From NCBI GenBank assembly GCA_011037195.1, contig JAAEAF010002769.1, positions 81,106 through 145,105 of the forward strand: DNA of 64,000 nucleotides. The letters are read 5' to 3'. Below, piece by piece: positions 52,640 through 63,863 of this stretch. Source of the DNA: Triatoma infestans. Its lineage: Eukaryota > Arthropoda > Insecta > Hemiptera > Reduviidae. The position numbers and the translations under genes are program-made. How positions within the stretch are numbered: position 1 is the stretch's first letter; each line of letters starts with the position of its first letter. The notes under the pieces were generated by a model, which was not told the DNA's origin, searched no databases, and worked only from the letters and a program-made list of their open reading frames with translations.

Positions 52640-53240
52640 AGATCAATATTGTGTTGGAAATTATCGATTTACAAAAAATATTGTATTTATGTAAAATACA
52701 ATTTCATATAGTAAAATTAAAATCGCACTTAGAGGAAATCATAACTCTTCTCTAAAAGTTACCTTAAATTAATTTTCCCAGAGAAATGTTGCAAATAAAA
52801 GGGGCAGGTGTTGGTGTAGTGGTTATGAGCATGGACTTGTAAGTGGGAGGTCACCAGTTCGAGTCCAGCGTATGACTGCTAAATTTTATATTTGTTTAAA
52901 AAAGGTTAATAGCAAAGTAGGTGCTTCCGCCCCCGTCCACGACATGTAATTTGGTAGTTAGACCGTTAAGCCTGCTGAAAAAATAGGCATTACTTTACTT
53001 TAAAAAAAAAAAAAAAAATGTTGCAAATAAAAGTTAAAGCTCTTAATATGTGTAGTTAATGTTTCAATTCTAAAGAAAATCGTATGAACTGATTTCGAAA
53101 AAATCGCAAAAAACGGAAAGGAAAATCTATTCAGTAAAAAGTGTTACTTCCGGTTATTGGTTTTGTTCAAAACCTATTATCGGACCCCATGTTTAAACCA
53201 AATAACACAAGTTTGAACTTTCTGGTTTCAAATTCTTGGA
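52640..53240 (-). repeat. HINE-like repeat, minus strand, interrupted by a SINE
   Basis: Monomer blocks on the minus strand: ttccggttattggttttgtt, aaaatcgtatgaactg, ccagagaaatgttgcaaat. A SINE (52802-53015) lies inside and duplicated 18 bp of it. Confidence 0.65.
52802..53015 (+). mobile_element. tRNA-Thr-like SINE (family S2) with 18-bp TSD
   Basis: The head has an A box (tggtgtagtggttatgagc), an anticodon-loop-like cttgtaa, and a B box (cagttcgagtcc), then a ~130-bp body and poly-A. The duplication aaatgttgcaaataaaag is at 52784-52801 and 53016-53033; the first A's overlap the tail, so 15 bp is the minimum. It differs from family S1 in head and body. Confidence 0.9.
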
Positions 53241-53476
53241 AGTAGTGTTCTGAAGTTTACATTTAACAACTTTATAGAATATGTTGAAATTATTCACGAC
53301 TTGGTTCTGTAGAAACAATTTTAAGACTTACTTAGGTGTGAATTTAACTAATTAGTTGGAAAAGTCATTGTTTAGGCGTTTAAATTATAGTGCACGTAAA
53401 GGTACTTTAATTTTGATACAAAGTGGCCGTAACAAAAATACGATGGTGATAGTAATACAGATTTTTTTTTTGCATA

Positions 53477-54432
53477 TGTTACGCTCAAAGACTAAAAATG
53501 CTCATTGAGCGAAAAAAAAAAACAGCTCACAACGCGTTGTGATCACTGTAAAACATCCACATCGTAAAATTCGTGTTATGGCTCTTATGAAAACGCTCAC
53601 GACGCGTTGTGGCAATCACAGAAAGACCACATAACGAAATTCATGTCGTGGCTATCATGCTATACGACCACAACGCATTGTGGCAATGAAGAAAAGCCAT
53701 GACACGTTCTGAGCACCAGTTGGTGCAACCATATCACGACGGACAGGTTGTAACTTGTCGGCTTGAGTACAACGACGCATTAAACCATCAGTAGAGTTGT
53801 TTATTCATTTCTTGTCTGTTTCTGAGGGTGAACGTATATCAGTGCTAACCGTGGCCAATAAAAAAGAAGTGTTTTAAGATAAATTACGTGAGTCCGTGGA
53901 AAGAAGCACTGATCGCAGTTTGTCAAGAGTACAGAAAAATATGAAATGTTACTTAATGAAACAAAACAGTCTCAGCTTCTTAAAAAAAATAACCTGTCTC
54001 TACCTTCAAACGTCGTCTTAAACGATGTGATGTCTTAAGAATTGGTGACACTGAAAAGTTGGATGAAGAGCATTAAGGACACTGTCTGTCTGGTACTTAT
54101 TGCGGGACAAAAAATATTTCCTAAGGATATCTACCAAAACGTTTCGAGACTAGTAGGACCCATATCGCAAATCACTGTGCGTCGTATTCTAATATGGTTC
54201 CATACGCGTCATGGCTTTTCTTCATTGCCACAATACGTTGTGGTCGTATAGCATGATAGCCACGACACGAATTTCGCTATGTGGTCTTTCTGTGATTGCC
54301 ACAACGCATCGTGAGCGTTTTCATAAGAGCCATAACACGAATTTTGCGATATAGATGTTTTACAGTGACCACAACAACACATTGTGATCTGTTTTTTCGC
54401 TCATTGAGCATTTTCGGTCTTTGAGCGTAACA
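53477..54432 (+). mobile_element. Ginger-like DNA transposon, non-autonomous, with long TIRs
   Basis: Ends TGTTACGC...GCGTAACA with a 4-bp duplication CATA (53473-53476, 54433-54436). Arms of ~229 and 227 bp are inverted complements made of three ~70-bp units, each with a palindrome (cacaacgcgttgtg at 53528, variants at 53598 and 53669). The ~500-bp centre reads RRLKRCDVLRIGDTEKLDE, like the segment upstream of the integrase core in KRBA2/SCAND3-type proteins and Ginger elements. TG...CA ends and 4-bp target fit an integrase-type transposase. The core is deleted, so it cannot move alone. Confidence 0.78.
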
Positions 54433-54436
54433 CATA

Positions 54437-54980
54437 CATAACTTAAGAACTATACTTATATAACATAATGTAATAAAAAAGGGTAATTAATGTGATACCT
54501 GGGCTTGTTTCAATGAACACAGATGTGAACGCATGTAGTAGCAAATGTTGTTGCAACATCCTATTCGACTCGATATTTGAAAGTGCAATCCGAAATTCTT
54601 GATCAAGTCCTTCTAGGCACGACCGCTTATCATTTTTAATTAACACTAGAGTTAAAAAAACTTTGTTCACATAAATATGTCGTTGCAAATGGGAGTAGAA
54701 TTGAAATAGTATGGTCTGCTGAAATCCGAGGATATTCTTTCCTAACCGGAATCCAGAAAGCAATCAATAGAACTTCGGCAAAGTGAAGTTCTAGCGTCCC
54801 GTCGTTACTCAATTCAATAAATTCCTTTCGAATTTGCAGAGAAGTACATCTGCAGAATTCATAGCAATGGTTGCAAAAAAGATTTCGAATCCAATCTTAT
54901 TGTTCCGTATATTAATTGGTTAAAAATTTCACCACGTTTGGTATTATTAATAACTATGGCGGCCAACCTTGCGTTGTACC
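54437..54980. other. Spacer without assignable feature
   Basis: AT-rich, with a minus-strand frame (54443-54763) of 106 codons lacking any family resemblance. Confidence 0.45.
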
Positions 54981-54989
54981 TACTATTAT

Positions 54990-55265
54990 CTTATGGGCGC
55001 GGCGGCACACATAGCATTGACACCGGTTTTGGAGCACTGCTTTGTATTATATGGTAGAACCATAAATTTTTCTGCCTTTAGAGAAAGGTTAACGTTGCAT
55101 CTCCTTCAGGATTAGCCTAATAATCCACCGCTTGCCTTATTGGCTTACAAGGTGTAACGATCCCGAAGAGGCTAATTGCAACATGGGCAAAACGTCGGTT
55201 GTTAGCAAACTACTGACGCGTCTCAACCTGGAAAAGATCAAGTGTTTTTCATGAAAATGGCCGCG
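54990..55265. mobile_element. MITE-like end (cttcaggattagcc / gaagaggcta motif)
   Basis: tcaggattagcctaataatc and gaagaggctaattgcaacat form a loose hairpin followed by gcaaaacgtcggttgttagc; the outer part gaaaatggccgcgg recurs inverted at 45590. Such motifs mark fold-back MITEs in this window (M1, and the element at 29180). Ends not resolved. Confidence 0.45.
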
Positions 55266-55499
55266 GAAACCTAGAAGATCAAGAATTTTTGTATAAAAAA
55301 AATATGAACATCAACTTGTTGATTGGTTTCAACAGCGAGGACCAGAAGTTGGCTGTGTCTCTCAACATGCCAGATAATGGTTTCATGTTATAATCTATTT
55401 CAGACTTTTGGCAGTATGTGCAGTTCCTTGCCAAATTAAACTGAGCCAGTCCAATGGACTTGAGAGAGTGACTGCGTTAGCTACTACTGCGTTAGCTAA

Positions 55500-55930
55500 C
55501 TTATTGTAATACTCCAAAGCACATTGCCATCACATAAAATTTTTAAAACTGTGTATTCACCAGAAGTATTAGTTTTGAAGTATCTTAAAGATGAAAAAAA
55601 AAAAAAAACGTTTTTAGCGATTGGTGTATGTAAGTGTGTCTGTCTGTGTGAGTATGAATGTGAACAAAATATCCACAAATATTGCCGGGAGCTCAACTTG
55701 ATATTCTGTTTAGGTCGCATCACCGCCATCCGACACTATGATTTCGGTTAAAAATCATCAACTGGAATTGTGTCTTTACTGAACGTTTTTTTAATGAATA
55801 CGGCTCCAACGATTTTGCTATAAACTTCACTATCTACTACATACTTGATGGCTTGTCATTTTTATATAAAACATTTTTTTAGAATACTTGATTTTCAAGG
55901 GTACTAGGGATGCTGAAAATTTTTGTTTTC
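55500..55930 (+). repeat. HINE-like repeat, 5' module and part of a monomer
   Basis: Blocks in family order: tgtgtattcaccagaagtat, acgtttttagcgattggtgt, gggagctcaacttgatattc, caactggaattgtgtcttta, and acggctccaacgattttgct. Strongly diverged. Confidence 0.6.
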
Positions 55931-56464
55931 TTTGACATCAGCAGTCAGTCAAGTGAACGTACTAATTTGTTAAATACGATTATTTGATCAAGCTCCAACA
56001 AGTCTAGAAGATACTGCTAGGAGAATTAGGTACTACCATATAGGGGATCAACATTTTTAAACATTTCCTCATAGCGAGTGCAGGTCAATAAGATGTACTA
56101 CAATGTCCCATACACGTCACAAGCCGTGCAACACACTGGCAACACCGCTATTCCTATTTCATGGCGATTCTGTAGTCAAAGACCATGATTGTTCCTAGAT
56201 TTAGATTGAGAGTGGGGTGGGTCAAAATTTACTGCAACCAATAAAGCTTATTGTAGTTACTCCAAAGTATGAGAAACCTTCTCATGAGGTTGAAAGGCTT
56301 TCCCAACCAGTTCTTCTTGCGCTATTATCTTCTCTGGTTGGTCTCAGTGTGCCAAAGATCTCATTGCACAATTTGGCGATTGCAACGTAATCAAACAGCA
56401 GGTGTGAGGTTGTTTCCTCCTCCTCCTCCTGGCATGGTTGTTCCTAAGTTTACATTTATTATGG

Positions 56465-56665
56465 CAATCATTTTCACTTTCTCTTATTCCTAGGAGGAAA
56501 AATTTCGACATTGAGTTTTTTTCGACCAAAAACACATGGTTTGCCATCCTCTGAATACGAAAAAAATGTTTTTAGCGAGGCACTGTGTGTGTGTGAAAAC
56601 AAAATATCTCATAATCGAAAAATGGCACCAAGCTCAAACTTAGTATTCGTTTAGGTACTTTTGTG
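56465..56665 (+). repeat. HINE-like 5' module
   Basis: CTTTCTCTTATTCC at about 56477-56490 is the 5' subterminal motif, followed by taggaggaaaaatttcgaca, tgtttttagcgaggcactg and aagctcaaacttagtattcg. It is cut by a LINE 3' tail. Confidence 0.68.
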
Positions 56666-56674
56666 TGTGTGTGT

Positions 56675-56745
56675 GTGGGGGGGAAGGGGGGATAGAGTTA
56701 TATTGGCTTAGGTCCTGCGCCTTCGGGCACCCATTTTAATAATAA
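56675..56745 (+). mobile_element. LINE 3' tail (I-like, extreme 5' truncation)
   Basis: ggcttaggtcctgcgccttc-gggcaccc and the following aataataaaa equal the 3' end of the LINE at 50423 (ggcttaggtcccacgccatt). Only ~70 bp were inserted. Confidence 0.7.
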
Positions 56746-56879
56746 AACAAAGCCTTACAATTTTGGAGCCTCTCCACGTTTAACCCTAAGTAACACAAAC
56801 TGGTGTTTTAGGTTTCCTCCAAACTGATGTTCTCTTTTTCTGATATATTACCTCAGACTTACTTTCATTGCATCTATCT

Positions 56880-58290
56880 GGAGTTTGTTCTCATCATTAA
56901 AATCCAATAATAATATCCCTTCCACCTATATTATGTATACTGATCTATTATCTGTCGTATTAAATTTTGAAGTTGGTAAACACCATTTTGCGGACCACCC
57001 CCCTATTGTTCTCAAATGTATTTGCGGGGTAAATGGGGATGAGACTATGCCTCGTCCACCTAAATTAAAGTGGGATAACTGGCTTTTTAATGTATTTAAA
57101 AAAGAGATAATACAACGAATTGGAACATAGTACAAAGAGTGATTCTGCTCAAGTTGAGTTAGATTATCTTATTGAAAGTTTAAAGAGTTTTGCGAGTAAA
57201 TATAAATTGATATACTCTTGTAAAACCAATAAATTTAAACAGTCATGGTTTGATTACGAATGTAGGAATGCGCGCAGCTGTCTGTTTAAACTCCTTAATC
57301 TTTATAGAAAAACCAGCTCTGTTACAATTAAAGCGTTGTATATACGCGCTAGGAATGAGTATAAAAATGCATGTATTTTGAAGAAAAGGCAATACTTTGA
57401 TAACATAATTAACAAGTTTAAAGATGTATCGGATTCCAAAGATTTTTGGGGTTTAGTTAGATTTTTTAAATTTAAAGTATTTAGAATTGATAGCAGTATA
57501 CCTGTAAGTGATTGGGTTTCGTATTTTAAATCATTGCTGAACCTTCCGTTGACGGCCGCTAGATAGCATTATACGGAACCCTATATAGAAAATATGGAAT
57601 TGGATGTGCCTTTTGAAATGTGTAAAGTATTGGCTGTATGTAGTAAAGCTAAAAATAATAAGGCGCCTGGGACTGATAGAGTCCCATATGAATACCTAAA
57701 AAAAATGCACCTGACATTTTCTTAGATAAATTGCTTCAAGTTTTCAATGATATTTATGATAAAGGGTGGGTACCTGAAAGATTTAAAGACTCTATAATTT
57801 TTCCAATCTACAAAAAGGGGGGTTCGGATACTATCTCCAATTATAGAGGGGTTTCTTGTGGTAATAGTACAGGTAAGCTGTTTACAGGACTTCTATTAGC
57901 AAGGTTAACTAACTGGGTGAACGAACAGGAATTATTGGGCAAGTTTCAAGCTAGCTTTAGGCACTCATACTCAACTGTCGATAATGTGTTTAATCTGATG
58001 AGTTCTATTAAGCTAACACTATGCAAGAAGCGAAGAAAAGTTTACGCTTTTTTCATAGATTTTTCGGCTGCGTTCGACAGAATCGATCATTTCTCCTTAT
58101 TTATAAACTTTCACTGATTGGCAGTTCGACAAAAATGTTAAATGTATTAAAAAGCATTTACTCTGAAACTCAAGCAAATGTATGGTGCCAGAATGGTCTA
58201 TCGGAACCCTTTGGATACCTCTATTGGATTGAAGCAGGGCTGCTTATTAAGCCCGCTCCTGTTCTCGCTCTTCATCAATGATATTGATGA
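56880..58290 (+). mobile_element. Non-LTR retrotransposon, endonuclease end and reverse transcriptase
   Basis: A first frame has HHFADHPPIVLK, like the final SDH motif of APE endonuclease. The next (57120-57566) is the linker, rich in Lys/Phe (KFKQSWFDYECRNAR). Then RT motifs: NNKAPGTDRVPYEYLK, PIYKKGGSDTISNYRG, QASFRHSYSTVDNVF, AFFIDFSAAFDR, and QGCLL-SPL and LFINDIDD in shifted frames near 58230-58290. The FADD region is lost. Stops and shifts make it inactive. Clade not assigned. Confidence 0.85.
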
Positions 58291-58750
58291 TTTATAATAA
58301 TGCTAGTGGGCCACAAAAAGGTTTGTCAAAACTCCTTGTTTTTTTTTTTTACAGAAAAATTGTCAATTAGATTGTTAAATAGAGAAAGTGATTTTGAGTG
58401 TTTTACAGGAGATTTTAGTGTGTGTGTATGTGTGTACATTGTTAACAAAGACGTGTGCTTTGATCTTGTGCCCAAGATTTACTGACCATACTAATGATTC
58501 GAAATAACGTCATTTATTCCTTACATTGCCAAATAATCTTGCTCGCAGGTGTGCAGCATACCTGGCAAAGAAAACTGTTTGACCATTACCTGGCGCTCCA
58601 GGCCATACTCTTATATAAAAATATATATACAAACATAAACAAATTACTTATCGCGGCCTTTCACATTAATTACACAAATAATACAAAATTAAGAAATATT
58701 AATAAATAGTTTCATAAAATCCTTATTTTTATTTATTACTAAAAACCATA
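58291..58750. other. AT-rich spacer with a possible HINE-like 3' end
   Basis: agagaaagtgattttgagtg and ttttacaggagatttta near 58380-58425 resemble a decayed family terminus. The rest shows nothing. Confidence 0.4.
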
Positions 58751-58754
58751 TTAT

Positions 58755-59226
58755 AACTGCCGTAAGAGGAAGTTTAAAAATCGTGCCAACTATTCGAAAT
58801 TTTGAGGTCAACTGAAGTGGTGAGTGGTGTATGTATGTATATATGTGAACAGGCCATTACTTAAAAACTTAAATCGCAAAAAGTTCAAACTCGATATTCA
58901 TTTTGACGTCACCAAGGAAACTCGACAATAAGGTTTTGTTCAAAATCGGTCAACCGGAAGTACCACTCTCCTGAATTGTTTTTTTTTTTTTTATTAGTTT
59001 TTTGCAAATTTGTCTAAACTATTTCAAATAAATTCCACTGAAATTTGTATATGCACTACATACGTGTAACTCTATTTTTATTTGAAATAGCTTCCCTAGA
59101 AAAATGCGATTAAGTTGATTTCGAGGGGAGAGGGGAGAGGTTGACATTATGCTTTTTTCTCTGATGTGTCATTGTGGTATACATATTATGTAATTGTATA
59201 GTATTAGTTAGTTAGTTACTATGTCT
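58755..59226 (+). repeat. HINE-like repeat, split by a LINE (continues at 59955)
   Basis: gccgtaagaggaagtttaaa, atcgcaaaaagttcaaactc, tcggtcaaccggaagtacca and aacatgt-like monomer blocks run to tagttactatgtct, which is duplicated at 59941-59954 around the LINE. No sure 3' end follows. Confidence 0.65.
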
Positions 59227-59940
59227 TTCACTTCCAGGTTGGTGTTAGAATGTTCTAAAAGACTGGAAGAGTTTTTTTCTCTGAAGGATGTGCTTCCTAG
59301 TCTGGGTGCCAGGTCACATGGGAATTTTTGGGAATGAGGAGGTGGATAGGTTTGCCAAATTAGGCGCCTCTCTTCCTTTCATTGGCTCCCGAGCCTGCAG
59401 TTGGCGAGTCTTCTGGCACATATCTGTCAGGATTCCAGACATGGACAACTTCACAGCATTCATCCTTATGGATGAGCTCAGTTGGTTTTTGGCAGTCCAA
59501 AATGCTCATCGGGGGGGTCCGGACAAGGCCATTAGTGAAACGTTGCCGTGTTTTTCACGCAGCGCTCTCAGGCATCTGCTTGGATCTCTTACTGGACATT
59601 GTGGTTTAAGGAGAAATGCTCCTACATAATGGGGCTCAGTGTCGGTGAGGCAGAGGGTAAAACACCTCCATCTTGTATGGATGATTGCCGGGTTGCGGGA
59701 GGCAATTAGGTTAAGGACCTTTGGGTCGGAATAGGATGTCGTGGAGGCACGCTCAAGGCTATTTCGATAAGGTTATTGGTGATTTATCGGAATGCGGTGA
59801 ATCATCTAAAGGATTAGATTCCAGGTTGGTTTTTGTCTAGACCCGGTTGTTGTTGTTTTTCTTGGGATAGGATAATATGGGCCCATTGAGGCTTTGGATA
59901 GCGTAGGGTTTCCCTCCCCACAAATAAATAATAATAATAA
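59227..59940 (+). mobile_element. I-like LINE, 5'-truncated (RNase H to 3' end)
   Basis: A 14-bp duplication tagttactatgtct flanks it (59213-59226, 59941-59954). It starts within RNase H: FLVWVPGHMGIFGNEEVDRF, followed by FAKLGASLPFIGS. Later frames give SLTGHCGLRRNAP. The 3' end is tttccctccccacaaataaa and (TAA)n. Length 714 bp, almost equal to the truncated copy at 50423 (716 bp) though from a different subfamily. Confidence 0.87.
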
Positions 59941-60097
59941 TAGTTACTATGTCTGCTATTAAAGATTCCAATTTTTTCCGGGACTTGTTGAAGCCATTTA
60001 GGTCCAAAGCGTGTTCTCAAAATCCAATTCCTATGCTAAACTGGGAAAATTATTAACACTTCTTTCTACTCAAAAAAATTCTCTATTCTTTGGTGTT

Positions 60098-60334
60098 GGG
60101 AAGGGAATAGCTAAGTGGTTAGCGTATGGACTCCCACGCGGAGGACCGGGTTCGACTCCAGCTGTGCTACCATTAGATTTTTTTCTTCCTAGGAGCCTCT
60201 ACAGCTTGTCTGTAGGAGCCTGTTGTCTGTAGCGAGAGAACACTGCCCAGAAGACGGCAGTGCACTGAGAAGGCTCCGGGCGCCAATGACCATAGATGTT
60301 GACGCGCCTTAAATTAAAAAAATATATATATATA
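60098..60334 (+). mobile_element. SINE S1, complete, 14-bp TSD
   Basis: The duplication tattctttggtgtt is at 60084-60097 and 60335-60348. Head with A box agctaagtggttagcg and perfect B box gggttcgactcc; body ending gttgacgcgccttaaatt and A/TA-rich tail. This is the best copy of the family. Confidence 0.92.
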
Positions 60335-60338
60335 TATT

Positions 60339-60475
60339 CTTTGGTGTTTATCAAATTATCTTAGATGATAACATTTCCCTTACAGAGAAATATGTACAAC
60401 GTACAGTAGTCGTCCGAAACTATGGAAAATGTGGCGGGTTAGATGGAATACAATTAATTCTATAAGGGTCTGCCA
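60339..60475 (+). repeat. Repeat block A (second copy at 60787-60918)
   Basis: From ctttggtgtttatcaaatta to gatggaatacaattaattc; matches 60787-60918 with small indels. The SINE at 60098 inserted into its left end. Confidence 0.8.
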
Positions 60476-61390
60476 CCTAATTGGCTACTATATTTATATA
60501 GTATATGCCCTATTGAATAAAATTGTTAAATCTAACTATATTCCTGCGGACTGATCTAAATTTTCAAATATTTTACTTTTCAAAAATGAGAAAAAATATA
60601 TGCCAGCTGAAAAAACTATCATCATATTTCTCTTACGAATATCTTACTAAACACTTATACATTCTTGTGGTGATTGGTTCCGCAGAGCTGGAAAGCATCA
60701 GAGACCATTTTTCCGTTGGTAGCTGCTCTTTTGTGGTCATCGACCGGTTTCAGGGGTTTGCCCATCTTAAGTTAAAAAAAAAATATGCTTGGTGTTTATC
60801 AAAAATATTTTAGATGATAACATTTCCTTAAAGAGAAATTGTACAACGTACAGTATGTCCTCCCGAAACTATGGAAAATTGTGGGGGTTAGATGGAATAC
60901 CAATTAACTTATAAGGAATTGGTTGTAGGGAAGGGAATAGCTAATGGTTAGCATACTGGACTCCCACGTCGAGGACAGGGGCGAGCAGCTGTGTACACTT
61001 AGATTTTTTTTTTCCTAGGGCCTCTACAGCTAACAGTCGGTGAATGGACAGGTGTTGCCTGTAGCGAGAGAACATGTCCGGAGGCGGCAGTGCACTGAGA
61101 AGCCTCCGGGCGCTAATGACCATAGATGTTGACGCGAAATATGGTGATAGTTTTTTCAGCTTGCATATATAATTTTTCTCATTTTTGAAGAGCAAAATAT
61201 TTGAAAATTTAGAACAGTCCGCAGGAATATAGTTAGATTTAATAATTTTATTCAATAGAGCATATAAATATAGTAGCCAATTAGGTGTCAGGTGTCACCT
61301 GAAGATGGGCGAACGCCCGAAACCGGTCGATGACCCCAAAATGAAGCAGGCTACCACGGAAAATGTCTCTGATACTTATACATTCATTGT
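60470..61390. mobile_element. Fold-back element with nested SINE
   Basis: Left arm (60470-60775) and right arm (61139-61390) are inverted: left tctaactatattcctgcgga and actatcatcatatttc, right gaatatagttagatttaat and gaaatatggtgatagt. Further in, left accggtttcaggggtttgcc and right gggcgaacgcccgaaaccgg. The middle has block A' and a SINE. Confidence 0.78.
60927..61137 (+). mobile_element. SINE S1, diverged copy
   Basis: gggaagggaatagctaatgg, a damaged B box (gggcgagcagc), the body tctacagctaacagtcgg and the end gatgttgacgcg match the complete copy at 60098. No tail and no clear duplication: the right edge joins the inverted arm directly. Confidence 0.8.
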
Positions 61391-61394
61391 GTCT

Positions 61395-61481
61395 CTGAGA
61401 GATTGGTAACTTAGGCTAAACATAATATTCTTTCTCAATCAGATCTGGCCAAGGTTGTACTGATAATCTAATTCATATTGA
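61395..61481 (+). pseudogene. LINE RT relic, part 1
   Basis: A short frame reads FSIRSGQGCTDNLIHI, matching the RT motif (GFR-x-G-x-x-CTDN). It is cut by the insertion at 61482 and continues at about 62170. Confidence 0.6.
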
Positions 61482-62168
61482 TGTAGTGGAATCGTTTATT
61501 GTGTGTTCTGATCCCACCGTGATACCACCAGATGTAGTGGAATCGTTTAATGTGAGTTCCTGAGGTATGTAGTAGATGTCTTGAAGAGGGCGGAAGTTAG
61601 TTTAGAGATTTTTGGAAGTTAGTGCTCGAAGTATTAACACGGAATTTATAAAAATAGACTGTATTTGAACAATAATTTAAACGTGAGTAATGGTAACTAT
61701 TAACAAGAAATACTTAGAAATAAAATAGGAGATAAATAACTAATAATTTAGAATGATTAAAATAAATGAACTAAGATGCACAACTAAGGAAATAAGTATA
61801 AATAAAAACTGTATAGGGACGCGGAAACTGCTGCTCGTATAATAATCTTGAAGACGTACTGAAGTATAATCATATAATCATCCCCTCTTCCAATGGGGCG
61901 AAGTTTATATATTAGTGTTAGCAACACTCACACCAAGACATCTGTCCTAGTGTGCGACCTTGGTTATTTCGGTGACCAGTGATTTAGGTCAGTGGCCAGC
62001 CTTAGCGGTTGCTTGCTTTGATGTAAAGTATTGACCCTTGGTTTTGTTTGTTTGGCCGCGGCCTTGTCTTGAAGACAGCAGCCGGCTAGGCCACTAGTTA
62101 TAAATTATTCTTTCTTTGTTATGTGTTGTGAAGGTTTGACATTGCTATGACCTTGCCATGTCATTACA
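61482..62168. mobile_element. Insertion in LINE RT, possible solo LTR
   Basis: The block TGTAGTGGAATCG ... GTCATTACA begins TG and ends CA and separates two parts of one RT frame. The first 51 bp are partly duplicated (gatgtagtggaatcgttta at 61531). No clear target duplication. Its sequence is not related to the Gypsy LTR above. Confidence 0.4.
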
Positions 62169-63545
62169 ATGTCCTTAATTAGAGTTAAAAAAGGAAATAT
62201 TTTGTGCTCTTTGTAGACTTCAAACGCTCGTTTGACAGTGTGCTTTACAAACTACTTTGGCAAAAACGTTTTTTTTTGTAGAAGTGTGTAGCTGATTTAT
62301 TCGTTTAATTAAAAATATTTATGATAAGGCCTCTATCATACTGAAACTTAATTCTGTCCGTTTTAACTTTATATAATAAAGAGTTCCTCAGGGAGAGATT
62401 CTTTGCCCGGTACTTTTTATTGTATTTATCTCCAATATCGAAAACTAATCTAGACAAAATAAATTAAATGACTTTAAAGATGTACTGTTACACCCATATG
62501 ATCTTGCTGTTTGTAATTGGATCTTGTCATTATTCTCGGTGACTCTCTCATTGCGATATTAGAATTAAATTAAAGATTCCAAGTGCATGTTGTAATGTAA
62601 ATAAAATAAATATTTAATATCTTAATCACAAAAATAATATAATTTTACTATGGCACACCGAAAAAAGTGAACAATCGTTACTTCGATAATCAACCTATGG
62701 AAATTAGACCGACATATAATAACGGGTTGGATGTGATATTCTCTTCATCAGAATTATTTAACAAAAATATAGTTCAGGCAATTCCGCTTTTGGTGCAGTG
62801 TTGAACAAGTGCTCAAGAATAAAACTAATTGCGTTAGGAACCCAGGGAGCCTTTATTTAAATTCCGTTGTTACATTCCGTTGTGTCATATGCTTCCGAGA
62901 TGTGGGGGTTTGAGACATTTGGACCTGGAGTCTAAAGAAAACGTGGATTAATTATTATGAAATGTTATCAGTACCGAAAATCATACCAAACTATTTGAAT
63001 AGATTAGAAACGGGTCAGGGTACATATAAAAATGGCATATTGTAAAATGTCAGTTTCAACAATATTGTCTGAATATGACGCTTTTCTTAATGACCAGGAT
63101 ATAGACGTACTAAATGATTCTACATTTAGACCTTTGTATGATTATTTATATGAGTACTCAATTCAAGCTCAGAAATATTTATTTAATAGCGTTCCGTTAG
63201 CTATTACAAGATTTTACGTTCAGCTACATATGGACAGCATTACACATCAGTATTATATAAATAAGCAATACTACACTATCCTTTCCAATGTAATTTAAAC
63301 GAATATGAAGATGTTCAGCATTTTTTTATGACATGCGTCAGTATTTAATAATATTAGATCAGGCGTTTAAAAGACTTTTCTTTATATGATTGAATTCTAA
63401 ATATTATGGAGGAATCACAGAGAAATATTACCTAATGTGTCACTACACAAATTGATTAAAAATAAATTAATAAATAAAAAACTCAATTTTTTCATGTCTC
63501 ATGTCTTATTAAGGAATATGTCTAATTTTGTAATCTAAGTTGTAT
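62169..63545 (+). pseudogene. LINE RT relic, part 2 and C-terminal end
   Basis: After the insertion: FVDFKRSFDSVLYKLLW (the AFDS motif), decayed sequence matching the QG-x-x-LCP block (gagttcctcagggagagatt), and a last open frame (63032-63298, 88 codons) with ILSEYDAFLNDQDIDVLND typical of the C-terminal end of such LINEs. Many stops. It probably belongs to the same broad group as the element at 56880. Confidence 0.65.
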
Positions 63546-63863
63546 TCTTCTCTTTTATTGATAATTAAAATTATTCATAATTGTATGGATAAATTAAAGT
63601 ATGTCAATTAAGTTCTGGTATTAAAAATAATATTTTGTTATTTTTTTACTTTAAATTCACATATGCTGTTTAATTAATCTACTTTTTTTTCTGTACTAAG
63701 TAATATATTCTGTTGATTTTAGTATATGCAGTAGTGCTCTTAGATAAATTAGAATTCTAAGATTTATATGTATCTATGTATTATATATATGGCTTAGCCA
63801 TCAGCGAACTCAAGTGTAAAGACAAACACTAAAGCCCAATTACAATTAGTTGTGTATTGTATA
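63546..63863. other. AT-rich spacer
   Basis: No assignable feature. Confidence 0.5.

Noticed and set aside
53528..53682. CRISPR-like regular repeats with ~70-bp period
   Set aside because: They are the palindromic units of a transposon TIR, present inverted at the other end, in animal DNA.
54443..54763. 106-codon minus-strand frame as a gene
   Set aside because: No recognisable motif, AT-rich codons, and no splice or promoter context.
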